Origin: Owenia fusiformis
Taxonomy: Eukaryota > Annelida > Polychaeta > Sabellida > Oweniidae
Direction: 5' to 3'
DNA length: 64,000 nt
Assembly: GCA_903813345.2 (NCBI GenBank)
Contig: CAIIXF020000001.1
Span: forward strand, 45,775,885-45,839,884
Shown here: piece after piece, positions 46,208 through 61,600 of the stretch
Layout of the letters: each line of letters begins with the position of its first letter
Numbering within the stretch: the stretch's first letter is position 1
The notes under the pieces: generated by a model
What the model was told of the DNA's origin: nothing
The model's database searches: none
Seen by the model: only the letters and a program-made list of their open reading frames with translations
Position numbers and translations under genes: made by a program

Positions 46208-48897
46208 AGCTATAATTCAGCTTGATCGAAGAGATATGGCTTCGACTTAAGGTTGGCTCAAGAATATCTCCGTCGAAGGAATGTGGCTTCGACTAAGTGC
46301 TATCATGAGAACAACAAAAGCAGAAAATAGTTGAATGAATGGTGAAACTAAACTGTTTATGAAATTGAACTTAATCTAGATTAAAATTATGAATTATTAT
46401 TAGAATGATTTCACATCTGTGCCATCCAGAGCTGAGACCTGGGTTATTCACTGATCCACAATTGATATAGTCAAAATTGCTATCAAGAGAATCGCCCGGT
46501 AGTCGGAATTCAGATGCGAGATAATTCCAAGTAAATTACAAATAAAAGTAATTTCGCTAAATTAGGCCTAGCACTTGTCAAAAATTGGTTACCGAAATGG
46601 CAGTCCTCAAATGTGTGATTTTAATATTTTACCAGACATTGTGCTCACCATATAGACTTTGATGATCACTCGAACAAGCAAACGATCCAAAGACACTTGT
46701 GAAGTCCACGAACTAGCAGAGAAAAAGACGATAACCCTCAGCAGAACCTCCAGAATGACCCCGATGTTTCTTGTGTTTTCCAAGTTATACCAAAACATAA
46801 ATGACGTCACTCATTAATTTCCGTAATGTTTCCGTAAAAAACCGAAGACCAGCGAATCCTCAAAAACGTGACCATGATCTGACCCGATGCAATATTATTA
46901 CTTTACATTATTTATAAACACTTGGGGTAAGATAAAATAACGGAACAGAGGTCTAAAAACGTTGAAAAGTAAGAAAAATAAACGATGCGCTAAACTACCG
47001 AACGCCGATGAAACTGCTACGTTGAAATTGCGAACGTTAGACCTCTGGTTCGTTACAATACCTCTATACAATCAAAATATATAGTCATATGATCACGACA
47101 CTACTATTTCCGCCAACCATGATTGCCATCCATGAAAGCTACATTGAGTGGTAAAAGCAGAACTATAAATTCACCTGTAATAGTCAGAGGGTGTGTAGCA
47201 AGTTGATGTGGATTGCAGGGTAGGCTAACTTATCTGTTGTAGGATGATACAAGATAGTGTGTTTCTTCTATCTGCCTATATGTATGATACTGTCAGCACC
47301 ACCTGTAGCTAACATTGGCAAATCTGTCAGGACTCATTTATTCATCTTAGTTACTCATTCAAACATGTCATGTGAAACAGGAGGAATGAAGGTTTACCAT
47401 ATTTGATAAATATGAATTTTTATATCTTTGTGCTAAAAATGTAGATTTTTGGATTTCTTGATTTGTATTAAGAATTACCCTTTGCATTCATTCGACTTTG
47501 CTTCTGAAAAGAGAGCTTCGTCTTCACTCTTTCAGTTTGATGGTTGAGAATATGTCAGTGCGGTAGGTATGAAATGACCCGAGCCGTTACGGCATCGGTC
47601 ATGGGGGTGGGGCTGCTAAACTGTAATATAGTCTATACTAGTTACTTTTTCCCGCCGTTCTTATGATCCAATTAGATTGCCCGATTTATTCAGTCCTTAC
47701 GTGGGGACTTCCTGTTGACCTAGAAATGGCAATGTTTCGAAAAATATTTCTCAATTCAACAATTTAAACAGTGTTTAAGTCGTTTTTAGTGAACAAGTTG
47801 TACAAAATGGCGGCCAAATACGATCACAACGAACATGTGGAGGAAATGGATTGCGATTTCGAGCTCTTTTTAAGGCTCTTGGGAGCAGATAATGGTCATC
47901 GAAAATAGAAACTAGAATATTTTCTGAACTGAAAAGATGAACATTCCATTCAGTTTTGGATTCTGACCAGACGTTAAATCTCCCCAGGGGAGTATTCATG
48001 GTATATTTATGCCCAGTCGTGTTTATGAACGTAAAAAATTCATGAGAAGATTTTTTTCATGAGCCAGGCCAGTGTATCTTCTCTTTGTGAAAATTTTATC
48101 CAGATTCATTCAGTAATAGTTATTGAGATATTAATTATTTAGTCCAGGCATATCATTTTTGCACTCTTTGAAAAATAAGTCAGTCGCGTGGGATATATTT
48201 GCTGAAATAAGTCAGCATGCTAAAGGTTAAGAATAAACTATTTGAATAGAATTAATAAGGTAAGTGTCTCGAATAAAATTTTACATATTTTGATACATTA
48301 CACAATTACTGAGGGTCTCCCTTGCATTCAGTTATGCCCAACCCTCTCTATATTGACCACCATTAAGAAATAGTTCATTTTGCTTTTGAAGTGTTGTCCT
48401 GTTGTGCGTTCTCATTGTTATTAAAGTCCTCATATCTTTACTGTAATGAAGAACCCTTCAGCTATAACTTGATTAGTCTCTTATACAGAGGGTATGGATT
48501 AACCCCAGGTCTATATGATTAGGAATTGCCATATTTGTCTTGCACTATTGATTCATTACATTGACGTATATGTTAGAAATTAGATTTAGAATATACATTG
48601 ATCTCTCTGCCTATGAGCTTCACACTGTTGAATGTGACATACAGTTTATGCATTTTCCTTCTTAAACTCTGGAGAATATATTTCTATATATACAAAATGT
48701 GGAGGTTATAATTTCAGGGTTTTTACCCATTTCCTTGCTAATTTCAATGTTTCTACTGTATTTATGCCATGCATCACCGTGACATTTTTTACATGGGTTG
48801 TGATTAAAAGGAAACATCATCTTCCTACACATGTTATAGGCATCCCAAAGGTAATCCCTGTAGGTCTTTATATTCTTCATTATTTGGACCACACATT

Positions 48898-49141
48898 AAG
48901 GCTGCAAAGCACACATAACATAAAGGTTGCAAGGCACATAGAAACAAAGGTTGCAAGGCATGCAGAAATAAAGGTTGCAAGGCACATAGAAACAAAGGTT
49001 GCAAGGCATGCAGAAATAAAGGTTGCAAGGCATGTAGAAATAAAGGTTGCAAGGCACATAGAAACAAAGGTTGCAAGGCACATAGAAACAAAGGTTGCAA
49101 GTCATGTAGAAATAAAGGTTGCAAGGCATTAAGAAATAAAG
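48898..49141 (+). repeat. 24-bp minisatellite, ~10 copies
   Basis: Units aaaggttgcaaggcacatag plus aaac alternate with ggcatgcagaaat variants. Because 24 is a multiple of 3 and units lack stops, frames are open on both strands; none is a gene. Confidence 0.95.
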
Positions 49142-49619
49142 TTAAGTTCAGCGCAGCAATTACTACAGTATTAATTTGACGCTTTTGGGTCGTTTTGACG
49201 CAATAAGTCTACATGTACTTTGATGAATTCTTTCTAGGGTCTAAGTAGCCTAGATGTTTTGGGTATGATTTAATTTGGTGATAATTGATTTGTGAACAGA
49301 CGTTAAAATCATTCACTTTTGGAAACTGTTTGATGTCAATTCAAATAAAAAATAATCCAGTCATTTTTTATGCATCCTAATTTTTGCTATTTATTATTAT
49401 CTAAAAAATGATTTGATTTAAAAAATTGGAAAATCACTGCTCATCTTTGCAGAATGCATAATATTTTACTTGTTCAGTAGTATTATACATGTATTCATTT
49501 ATGTTGATATCATCTATTTGGCAATTCTGATGAAAGTATTTGGCTTATGAGTGAAGGGTTGACATTACCCACAAAAGCACATTTTGATCCATTATTGTAC
49601 ATCCATTGTACCAATATAG

Positions 49620-52600
49620 GACCTCAGCGGTCAATCCCTCCCTTCTCTATCCCGAACAACTTTATCATGGAGCATAAGCAAATGGACAATTACCCAGAGG
49701 CTAGTAGGTAGTCACCATTTTCACCACCAGGTGGCTATTCGGGGTCGGTAACATGGAAGGTAATTACAAAGTTCCCTTAAACTTGAACATTCATCAGTTT
49801 TAGTGGTTCAATTTTTATATTACCCTTATGTATCTGATAGTTATACAAATTAAAATATGTCCAGTAAAAGACAATATTATCTGTGTCCAATAAGAAAAGA
49901 TGTTTCTCTTTTTGTGATTTTATAACATGGGGTCTACAGGGAATCTCCCCGACCTAGAAGTCACAATTTCGAAGAAAATTGAATTTTCAAAGTTAATAAA
50001 CACTTTTTAAAACCACATTTCAAGATGTGATTTTACATGTTAATTTTAAATATGATATCACTTTGACTGAATTTGGAATTTGTAGTGATGTATATCAAGA
50101 TATTTCTACTTGCATCTAGTAGTCCATTTGTCACCCCTATACATCCAATAGTGAACCTAGAAATTGTTAAAAGTACGATGTTTTATGGTGATTTATGATA
50201 ATAAGGGTTTTCTGAAGTGATTTAGCTGGGTTGCCCAAAAAGTTTGTTTGGGGAAAAAATGATATAGGCTGATTAGGGAGGGGTGCAATCGCTTAACATG
50301 GCGTTGACTATTGACTTAGCGTTTGGATACCACCATATACCTGGTATGTTACCATGGTAATAGATACAAAAAATTTCCCCAAAGTTATTTTTTTGGCAAC
50401 CCAGCTAAATCACTCCAATAATCCCTAATGATAGTATTTACACAGAAAAACATCATACTTTTAAATATTTATATGTTCAGAAAATGACAAATTGACTATA
50501 GTCAATTCTGTCAAATGTATAGGTAGATCAAGAAAATGTCATTATAACTTATATTGTCTGGTTGAATAATTATGAATAAAATCTCTTTAGTTCTTCATTT
50601 TATTATTATTACATCAGTGCAATTAAAGACTAGTTGATATGAACCAGAAGTCTGCAAGGTTACCATGCCAACCCAAGAACATTGTCAACAAACCTGGATA
50701 TTTGAGTGCAAAAAGGTTGAAAGTAATCTTTATTTAATGCTTTAGAACCTCCTACATTAAGAGCAAACAGCTATAATCTTCATCCTAAATAACCCTGAAA
50801 GATTTTTCTTGCTTTACGTGACTTCCACAATCAATGGTTGGTTGGTGTGGGAGAGGCCGCTGTTTAATATATTTTTTATATTCTATTGTCTCCTGAAGGA
50901 GAAGACTCTCAGCTAAATGCCACAGACCCCCCCCCTTGCTTGTTACCCCATCTCCCCACTCTTCTTATCAATTTGATACCTCCTCCCCCACACTTCATCT
51001 CATTTCCATCATACATTATCTCTTACTCTTTCCCCAAACCCCCTCTTGTCAGATGTTGAAGATTAAGATATTTCCAAGAGTTTTTAATAGGATTGAAGTT
51101 GTAAAGTGGAATATTGATAGAGGGTCATCTATTCGTATATACTGTATATAGTTAGTTCTACTTGACAGTTTCTGTTGCAGAGAATAACTGATTCTTTTCA
51201 CTTGTGAATGAGTAAACCTGGAATGGTCTATTAGGCCATTTAGGTTAACGATACGAGTATTTAATGTCCAGTTGAGTGGCTGAATCCTTTAAATGTTGGA
51301 GGTGAAAAACAAATTAAAAAGACATAACTTATATTTATTGTATTTCTATATGGCTATACATTATTCAAAAGTTCAAAAGTAAAAAAGATCATAAAACATA
51401 CCAAGAGAGTGACAGATAAAAATATTTATTGACAGATAATTTTTTTTAGTTTAAATTGTCATTATGAATGTTAACTTCATCTATGCTTTTAATTAATATT
51501 GTCTTAATTATTTATTATATTCACCTTCTGCCAGTATTTGATAATTTATTGAGATAGAAATTGCTTTATTAAATGATATACATACTAAGTTCATGAGGCC
51601 TCAGATAATTTATCTTATAATGTTATTGAATATTCTGCTCTTATTATTAAATCATGGTCGTTTTTTTTGTTTTTCCTGAATGTATTGTTAAATTTATATT
51701 TTGTTCATGAAAAGAGGGGTATTACAGAGTGGGCCTAAAAATGTACTCTTATTATAGAAGTATATAAACAGAATGAGTAGTCTTTTGGCCCACCTTGTAT
51801 AATTTGCATTGTGCTTTGTGCAGGCAAACAAGTATGCTGACGGACATCTTTAAGTACAATGTACGCTATTTTAGCCATCCAATTAACTAATTTGACATCC
51901 AGAATACAGGCAGGGTAATCCTCAAAAAAGATCTCTATATGATTTCCATTGTGTATTTTCAGAGAAGGTGCAGAGGAGATATGGTGATCTTCCAGGTCAG
52001 TTGCACATCTTGGAGATTGAACGTGGTGACCATGAGCTCGGTCTCAGTCTGGCTGGTAACAGAGATCTCAGTGTGATGAGTGTCTTCGTTGTGGGTATCA
52101 CTAACAATAAGGCTGCAGCCAAAGATGGGAGGATACTGGTTGGAGATGAATTGATCGAGGTAGGATAGAGTATTTCCATTGTATTTATACAAATGTAGAC
52201 CTTTCTAATAAATCCTGGCCTTTATTAGTTACCCAAAAGGTAATTAGGGTTTATTGGCTAGAGCTATGATTTCATACCTTGCAAATGTAAATGTTTGTAT
52301 ATAAACAAAATGGAAAGAAAATTTTGAAGTTTTTTGAAAATGAGTGATAAGGTTATCCTATTTCGCTCCTGAAAATGTAAGAATGACCTCATGACCAATA
52401 GATGGCATGGTTTACTGGAGTGCATGGTCTATTAGTATAAAAATACTATCAAGATTGTGCAAACATTACTGGTAGAAAAAAGCCAGGCATGGCATTGTGT
52501 GATTTTGAACAACTCTGAACAAGTATTGCATGGCTTTTACTCCTTCTCACATCCATTTGTCAACTAATGTAATGAAAAATGTATATGGTTATCTTGGGAT

Positions 52601-55600
52601 TCATTTCTTTACATTTAAGCGTTATGGATCATCATATAACCACATCATCTTGTGGAGGTTCCATTAACACTTCAATAGGACCAGGCTTCACTTGTTTACC
52701 CTTATTTGCTCCATTGGAATTAGTAGCACCAGACCATGTTTTGTCTTCATAGCCATTTTTCATCAGACTGCACCCAAGTACACCAAATCTTCCACTGCAG
52801 CATAGTTCTGTTGTAACTCTAAGGCTCGTCTTTATTTCCCTGACTATGTATTGAGAGATACCATGTCATGGTTGGATACCCTTTATTCAATATATCACTT
52901 CCCATTGAGTATCCTTTGCAATAGTGTTCATTTCAGACTCTACATTATCAATTAACACAATGATTCAGTTGTTGTGCTCTCTGATTGGATTAAATAAGTG
53001 TAAACTATACAAAGATAGATCCTAGTAAAATCTGTGTACCCAAACACCTCACTCTCAGTATGAACACATTTTGGTCCCATTTTTATGTAGCCATCAGAAG
53101 TGGTCACATTTTGTTATAGTCTACAACTTTTCTGTAGATGGTGTTCAGTAGTTAGTGATTGGTACATAGCATTTGGCTGTTGGTATTTGGCATCTATAAC
53201 AAATGGCAGGTGGTGACATTTTGCATGTTAATGCCTTGTTAGGTTACAAAATGCCATAGACTGTCAAATGTGAAGAACATCTTCCAATCTGAACACTTTT
53301 TTCTGTGGCATTTCCATGAGACAGGTTTTACAGTACTTGCAATGCTAAGGCCTATTATTATACTGTTTTAATGTGAGGTTTATGATATAATACTCACACA
53401 TTCAAAGTTCATCTACCTTGTTGTTTTAGTTAATGCAACTCTTGGGAAATTAGTGCATCAAATCATTCAAGAAAGAAAACCTCCCCAAGTGCAGCTGTAG
53501 ATGTATTTAAGAAGGCTGTAAATTACCTTGAACTAGTCCCAAGTGTATTCATTTAACTTGTCCGTGAATCCCTCGAGTGCATACTCCAAATGTAGTAGTC
53601 CAGAATCTGGTTCAGGTTCTCCTTGGCGTTAGTGAGGGAAAAAGATGTGATTGATTTCGTCACCAGGGGGATGTTTTTGTTCAAATTAAAACCTTGCAAT
53701 TATTGCTTTGATTTTATCAGTGAATCAATCATCTCACCTTTCTGTTGTTCTTATTTCAATTTACTGGCTCACATTTTAAAATACATCGTTTGATAATTTC
53801 TTCTTTGATACATGTGATGCATGTGAAGTTGGGACAAGTATGAGGCATTTAGTGTCTTATTTAAAAATACATGTAGTAAGTTACAATGAACAGATTTTGT
53901 GTATTACACCAAAAGATTTTGTAAGGTTTGAAAAGTCAGTATTCATATCACTTATAATTATTTTGCCCATCCTAATTAGGTAGTGATATAATGGTCATAT
54001 TTCCTGGAAAAAATGTGGAATGATAGTGACATTTGAATAACCTTTTACTGCAGAACTTCTAGAATATACAAAAGCATACATGTGTATTGGTCAACTTCTG
54101 AGTGGGGAAAGGCATGCAACAAGCCAGTATGAACTGAATTGAACTAATTTTGCTTATTTGGTCATCAAGACGACAAAAATAATGAATCTTTATGATCCAG
54201 TAAGGCGATCAGTTTCTATCACGAGCCTTTTTCCTCAAATAAATTCTTGACTTTGACTTCTTCAAATTACTAACTAAAAGATTGTTTCAATAATCAAATC
54301 CAACATTGAGAAAAAAAGATTTCTGTGTTTGAAATGAGTGATTAAATTTTGATAATTGTTATTGTATTACAAACTCTTGAATTCAGTATTTTTTTTCTTC
54401 TTCAAGTATTAAAACCTATTTTAAGATAAGTACAGTTAAGTACAGTCTCCTCTAACTAATAACTGATTGGTGTTCAACCTGTCAGAACCACTGCAGAGCA
54501 AGTAAATATAATTACATACAGTCCATGTATATGGATATATCCGCATATACATATATAGAGAATCTCAGAGAAAACAGGGTCAATGGAACTGTTGGTAATT
54601 TCAGAGTGGGACAAAGTGGGTCAATCTTTAAAAGGGTAGATGAGGATTGGTGTTTGTGATCAGAGGGTTGGGGAGTTTTAGCAAATGTGTTCTAGTTTTA
54701 TTGCCTACTGAGTTAGGTGGTAAAATCAACATTATAACCAGATGTTTTAGCAAGTAGATAAGTCAATTCTCTTTCAAGTCTCTTGGCTTTTACAAATCTT
54801 TAAAATTCACATCATAATGGAAGACCTGCCTCAACTAGTACTTCCCTGATTGGTTTGTAATCACCCCACAGCCATCTAAATACCCTGTCAATCTGACATG
54901 CCAATACTGTCTTTACACAAGTCTCTTTGGAATTTCCAATGTTTGAGAAAATTGCAGAATTAAAGATAAGAGTTTGTGTAAATGTAAAGAAGTTCGTAAA
55001 TGTTTAGAATATGGAAACCAAGAAAATAAGATGCACATTTAGTATATCACCATCACAAGCGGTGACATATTGTTATAGTCTCCACCTTTTTGTGGATGGT
55101 ATTCGGGGGTTGGTGTTTTTTGGTTGGCGTTGGCAGTCGATGTTCGCCGGTCAGAGTCTGTAAAAAATGGCAGGTTGTGACATTTTGCATGTTATGGCCT
55201 TGTTGTACTCTGAAATATGCATCACAAGTTTATGGTTTGTAAATCATATGGTTGGTTAGTTATAAACCATATTTTTGGTTTGGCCAATACATTCAATGAA
55301 TAAAGTAATACATTGGTTGAGGATCGATCATGCATCATCTCTGACTAAACTTAAATACTCCAGTCAATATGTCGGCTGAATGGAGTCTAAATACTCGTGC
55401 AAAGTGGAGATTTAGCAGCGCTAAAAATTCCATTAGTTATAATTCACAAGAATGAGCAAATATGATTAAAGCTAGAACGTTCCTTTCAATGGGATATTAC
55501 CCTTACAAAATGAGAAAAATTGACCCTGTTTAGAAATGTATGTCCCTTAATATTGTTAACAGATTGAGGAAATATTAGCATCACTTTTTGAATGATAATC

Positions 55601-58600
55601 ATTATCAGTTTTTGTTAATGAACTTTATTTAGTTATGTGAATGAACAAGTTTGTAACATGTGGTTTCATAGTTATGATTATACTTATGTTGAAAACCCAA
55701 AAAGCATCAGATTATTTTTTCAAACTGCCTAGGGAACTCAGCATTTTCTAATAGGAGAGATGTGACATAACCAAAGTGTCATCACATTTTGGTGTTAATG
55801 GGGCACGATATCTCTACAAGCATTGATTGACATGCAAGAGATCAGCTATAACATCATCTGAGTATTGCATATATTTTAGTTGCAACTGGTATTCATTTCT
55901 TTAGAACCAGTAACCTGTCACTGTTCAACTTAGTAACATTAGGTGGTCCTAGTTCTTGGCTCTTGGTTCAGTTCATGTCACAGTTCATATATTAGCACAG
56001 TAGACCTTATTGAATGTGATGGGTGGCTACACTAGGTTTTTTGTAGTGACCAATGTCAGGGAGATCTAATGGTTTTAGGAGACCTGTTATATTATTCTGT
56101 AGTACCTTATGGATATGAGGGGTAGGTGCCACGAACTTACAGAAAATCAACAAAATCATAATTTTTTCGTAGTTTTCAGTTTTTTTCAAGACAACTAGCC
56201 TATACCTACAAGTTTAGCTATTAATTTGCGGGTTCTTTTTTCGCGGATGGAGGGCATCCCGCGAATATAGCAAAAATATACACACCGTAAAACAAATGAA
56301 AATGAAAGACATCTGCAGTATATTCTCCTCAGTTGTACATTCTGCAATGTTGTTTCTAATATAACCATACTAACCATGCTGTATATTGAAACTGAGATGA
56401 CAAAGATAAATGTATTTAATTCCCTGAGAAAAAATGATGCATTGATTTTTGTAGAGTTTATCTGGCATGCTCTAAATGACATTGGCATTATGAAAACTGA
56501 TTGAAAAGACCTGAGTGGCATAATTGTGAAGACCTGGTTTGAAATGACCACCCATGCCACCTGACTGATTTCATACCATTGCACCTTAAAGATTCCATCA
56601 GACTTGTTAGCCGTGAACAAGGCTTCCCATTTTAATCCCCCCTTCCCGGAAAATATTGTTTGACCTATGGACTTTTATATAACTAATATAAATGGGGGTA
56701 AAGGGTCAGCCTATGCTCATTTTTGAGAACCAATAGAACATATTTACTTAAAATTGAAATTTAGTTTCCATTCAGTTAAGACTCATTCTGAACATTTCGC
56801 CAATGTGATATTTTGCTTATTTTGGAATCTACGGCATCTAATGATATAGCTCAGTTTATGGGTCATTGTGAATAAATATTGGATTATGCCCTGGCTTATA
56901 TCTATTATCTGAGACAGAATTATTGCAGTACACTTTTCAGTTTATTCCTTTCATTCAGACTATCTATAATCATGGGCATTTAACCCATGAAATAATCAAA
57001 GTGAGTCAGCCTTGAACTATTTTATGAGTTTAATGTAATACCCCAAGGGTTTTCATTAATATTTCTGAAAACAGACAAAGCAATTGAAAATGATGGGCAA
57101 TGGGAATAAAAACAACAGGCAAAATTAATTGATCATTCAAATATGACTGCAAAATTCTTCAAAACAACAGACTGGTAAAATTGGTGGAAATTATCATTCA
57201 AACATGACTACAAAATTCTTCAAAGCAATGATAAAAACTAAAAACAACATGATGAAGCGCCTGATGAAATGAAATTTCAGACTTTGGACATTTGTCCTAA
57301 CTTATGATTGTTGTCTTATCTGTTTGATGGTAGCGATAAACATGAAAACAGAGCCATTGGTAGCTCATTTGCTCATTTATTGGACGCAACATTAATATGT
57401 TATGCACAAGTCCCAGGGTTACAACTTTGATATTAATTCCTTTAGCGCCTTGTTACCTGTCACCCTGGTTTAGGGCCTTGTGACTTTCACCCCTCCCTCA
57501 TGCATTGTAACATGTGTGCCCCACATAGTTGTCTAATATCCAGGGCTAATTATCCATGTAGTATCATTCCCTACTAATATTCATTGTATTGTATTGTATA
57601 TTGGGATATTGAGTTAAAGTATGGCCAATTTTTCTTTTCAGTTTCTTTTCCAAACTGTTTTTTTTATCAATACTTCTATGGGTTTTGCATCTATAGTTGA
57701 TCATGGTCGGATATTTCCAAAACACTTAATTAATTTTATCAAAGAGGGAGGATGTTTGGAATCTGCTATTGAAAGGCTAGATTAAGGGTAATACAGTGTA
57801 TTTACAGTTTAATATCATTCATCTTTTTCTATATCACATTTCAGATATCAGTTAAAACACACATGCAAAGTTTGTAGAAATGGCAGATTCTCTGCTAAAA
57901 TGAAATATTATGATAGAGATTAATAATCATTGATCAGCATACTATATTGATTCAGTATGCGACTTCCAAAGAAGAATTAATATTTTCCACTTTAATCTTC
58001 CAAATATGGAATTAACAAATAATAACTCAAGGGTTTTTCCTAGTCACCGTGCCTACTTATAACAAGATCAAATGCAATCCTTACAAAATGTTGACAGTAA
58101 TTTCATTTTAACATCGATTTTTTTATGGGAATCTTATTAGACCTACCCAAAAACAAACTAACTGAATTAAGTTACTGATTTATATTCTTCCACAATTGCT
58201 TTAATTGTATAAGGAAATTCTCTAACTGATTTTGACATTTAGAGGAGGTGATTATATTCCTAAGTCTAAATGTCATGCGGGTTTGCTGTGATAGCCAGTA
58301 GATATGTGTCATTGTCCAAAACAATTATTTGAAAAATACAAAGGATGCATATGACGAATGATGTTTGCTTAGTTTATTATCTGGTTTCAAATAAACCTAA
58401 AGGAATATTTAAATTACATTTTAACAGGCTTATTGTAACTGATTTGGGAAATCAGTTGCAATACATTTATTTGATATACTTTACTATTAAAATTCCACAA
58501 GAATTTTCCATGTATTTTACGGGTGTATAAGCATCACTTGATGTCACCTGTTATCAATAATATCTGTAAACATATATATATCAATATGTATGATTGGATA

Positions 58601-61600
58601 TATGAATGAAATGAAAATGAATTGAATTGTGTTTTCCAGATCAATGGACAGGTGCTGAGTGGCCGTAGTCACCTGAATGCGTCCGCCATTATAAAAAGTG
58701 TCACGACACCTATTGTCAAAATTATACTGCTTAGGTATGTACAAACCTCTGTCATATATATTTCTTCATCCAAAATCTATAGTAATGTAAATGTTGTCGT
58801 TCACAACACATTGATCTCTTGTGCAAAATCATATATTTATTGGATGGAAATAACTATCAAACAAAGAGAAAACACATCCACTTACTTTGGAAAGTATGTA
58901 TAGTCTGTGTACAGGACTATCTATATAAATCCATACTATTGTTTCATGCAATACATTGCTTTAATGCATCAAAATTTGAAACCTTCAAATGAATAATCAA
59001 TCTGACCTCTAATATGTTGTAAGTAGATTTAAAAGACCTTCAAAAACATTGAAAAATAGTACTACCTTATGTTGATCTAACTTTGTTTTTGATTCCAGAA
59101 ATGAAAATAATAAAACCAAAATGGCTGTTGGGCCATTGAAATATTCTGCTGTGAACTCCCTCAAGCCAAAGGTTGGTATTAACAAGATACAATGCTCACT
59201 TAATGCTTTTACTATACATTAAAAGTAGCTTTAAACACGTATATGAAACAATGAAATATCCGTGTCAGAATTTGCTTTGTGAAAACTAAGAATTTTTTCA
59301 TTTAGGTGATTTTTGTGAAATTCAGAAATGTTATCTAAATGCAACAAAAAAACAGTCAATCCTGTAAATAACTGGTGAATTTCTAAATTCACTGGTGATC
59401 CACTCGATTACGCTGGATTACATGTGTTGGATGCATTGGCATGCCTTTTATGTATTGACATGGGTTGTATGTTGACATGTGTTGTGTATGTTTTGACTGT
59501 CTTTTATGTATTGACATGTGTTGTATGTTGACATGTGTTGTGTATGTTTTGACTGTCTTTTATGTATTGACATGTGTTGTATGTTGACATGTGTTGTGTA
59601 TGTTTTGACTGTCTTTTATGTATTGACATGTGTTGTATGTTGACATGTGTTATATATGCTTTGACTGTCTTTTATGTATTGGAATATGTTGTATGCATTA
59701 ACATGTATTTTATGTATTCACATGTGTTGTATATAATTGACATGTGTTCATTTATTACAGGAAGAAGAGAAGAGCTTGATAGAGAACAGGCTCTCAGCTG
59801 AACACAATGCCCACAATCACCATCAACAGCAGGTCATACAGAACAATACAGCAAATCAAAACTCTATGCACACAACACTGGTATGTTTAAAGATTTTATA
59901 CACAAACACATAGTACTATGCAGCTATAAAATCAACAAAATTGTATAAACCACTATATGAGTAATTTTTTATTAAACGTGCCATAAAGGGGCAACAAAGA
60001 CTATAGATGAAAGGGGCAACAAATATCATAGATGAAAGGGGCAACAAATACCATAGATGAAAGGGGCAACAAATACCATGGATGAAGGGGCAACAAATAT
60101 CATAGATGAAAGGGGCAACAAATACCATGAATGAAAGGGGCAACAAATACCATAGATGAAAGGGGCAACAAATACCATAGATGATAGGGGCAACAAAGAC
60201 TATAAATGAAAATTTTACATTCATATTAAGTAAAGCTACCTGAACACAGTAACCTTTTGCATAGAAGATATAGAGAGATGGATAAATAGATGGTAGCAAG
60301 GGGTGTTAGTAGGGCATGAATACTATACATAGCGCATAGAAAACTATCAGAAAATTGTGAACCTTAAAAGAGTAAATGAGCTTTTAATGCTTTTTAACAT
60401 TGTGTCATGTCAATTCGGATACAAGTTGTTGTTTTAATAGAAAATTACATACAGAATTCAAATATGCCATCAAATAGAAGAAAATGTTGGTCTTTAATCA
60501 TTGGTTAAAATAGTATATCTCCTAAGATCTCATTGAAAATGGAACTTCAACGAGATTTCAAAGCTATTTATCGAATTACCTATGGTAAATGGTAGAAGGG
60601 GTCAATAATGTAATGTATCTTTGAATTCTAGGAGCCAAGCTCAACAACTCTCACTATAGATACAGAGTCAGAGCAGCCACATTTACCACCATCAACTCCC
60701 CCACTTCTCGAAGGTAAGCACTTTATTAATTAATTATTTTATACACCCACTTTCTCTTGGCGAACACTCATGAAGAGCATCCATTGACCCTACCTTTGTT
60801 TTTCAAAACTCAAATTTTCTTCACTGGATATAGAAATAGTTCTTACCTGAATTGTAAACCTACTTTCTTCAAAGGTCCCATAAGTTGGACATTTTTTAAT
60901 TGTAGAGAATTGTGGTAATATTGGAATCAGGGTTCTTAATTTTGTTTTGAATAAAATGCTCTAATAAGAGGAGCCCTGTAGATAAAACACTTTGCAGATT
61001 GATTTCAAAAGAAACTAGATCTTCCTTTTGGCTCCATATTGTGCATGAACAAGGAATTACTTTCTCACTCATTGGAAAAACTTTCTGACTTCAAAATGGT
61101 TCATCACTAAAATAGGAAAATACATTTTCATTATTATCTTAATGGTTTAGTCCAGTTCCATTTTTTAAAGTTTAAATAAAAAAAATGATATGACATTTTA
61201 AAGAAAACATGAAAGTGCCAGTTTAATCAAATGTTTTTTCTGATATACCCAATGTATTAAAGAAACTTTTGCAATATACAATACTATACCTATTGAATGT
61301 ATTGAATGATGTGCTAACTACCAATTTATATTCAATGAGAACTATTTTTTAAACTGTTTGTTTTGCTGATACAAAAGTTTTGATAATTAAACATCTGAAT
61401 AATTTAGAGATATAAAAATTGTAATTAAGAATTTCCTGATAGGTTTTTAACAGTTTATTGCCACACTGATACTATAGAATCTTACATTTGGATCAACCTT
61501 GCACCTTAGGATCAACCTTGCACATTAGGATCAACCTTGCACCGTAGGATCAACCTTGCACCTTAGGAAAAACCTTGCACCTTAGGATCAACCTTGCACC

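Larger units (their letters stand above)
41463..49619. other. 8-kb region without a recognised gene
   Basis: AT-rich DNA with short repeats: ttccttgcattcaacatcac-type units at 44080-44172 (about 24 bp, four copies) and the arrays listed separately. 45633 has tatataaagc and 47030-47058 ends ttcgttaca, which could belong to a solo LTR, but limits and TSD are not clear. A 32-codon frame at 47807 (MAAKYDHNEHVEEMDCDFEL, ATGGCGGCC context) may be a chance or a first exon. I could not find further upstream PATJ exons. Confidence 0.5.

Noticed and set aside
45560-47060. Possible solo LTR ending ttcgttaca with an internal tatataaagc
   Set aside because: No matching start, TSD or primer-binding site could be identified, so it is not annotated as an LTR.
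48764-49132. Open frames on both strands with KVARHIET or CNLCFYVP-type repeats
   Set aside because: The 24-bp minisatellite lacks stops in several frames; no gene structure.
59916-60299. 127-codon minus-strand frame with CCPF repeats
   Set aside because: It is the 25-bp minisatellite read on the reverse strand.
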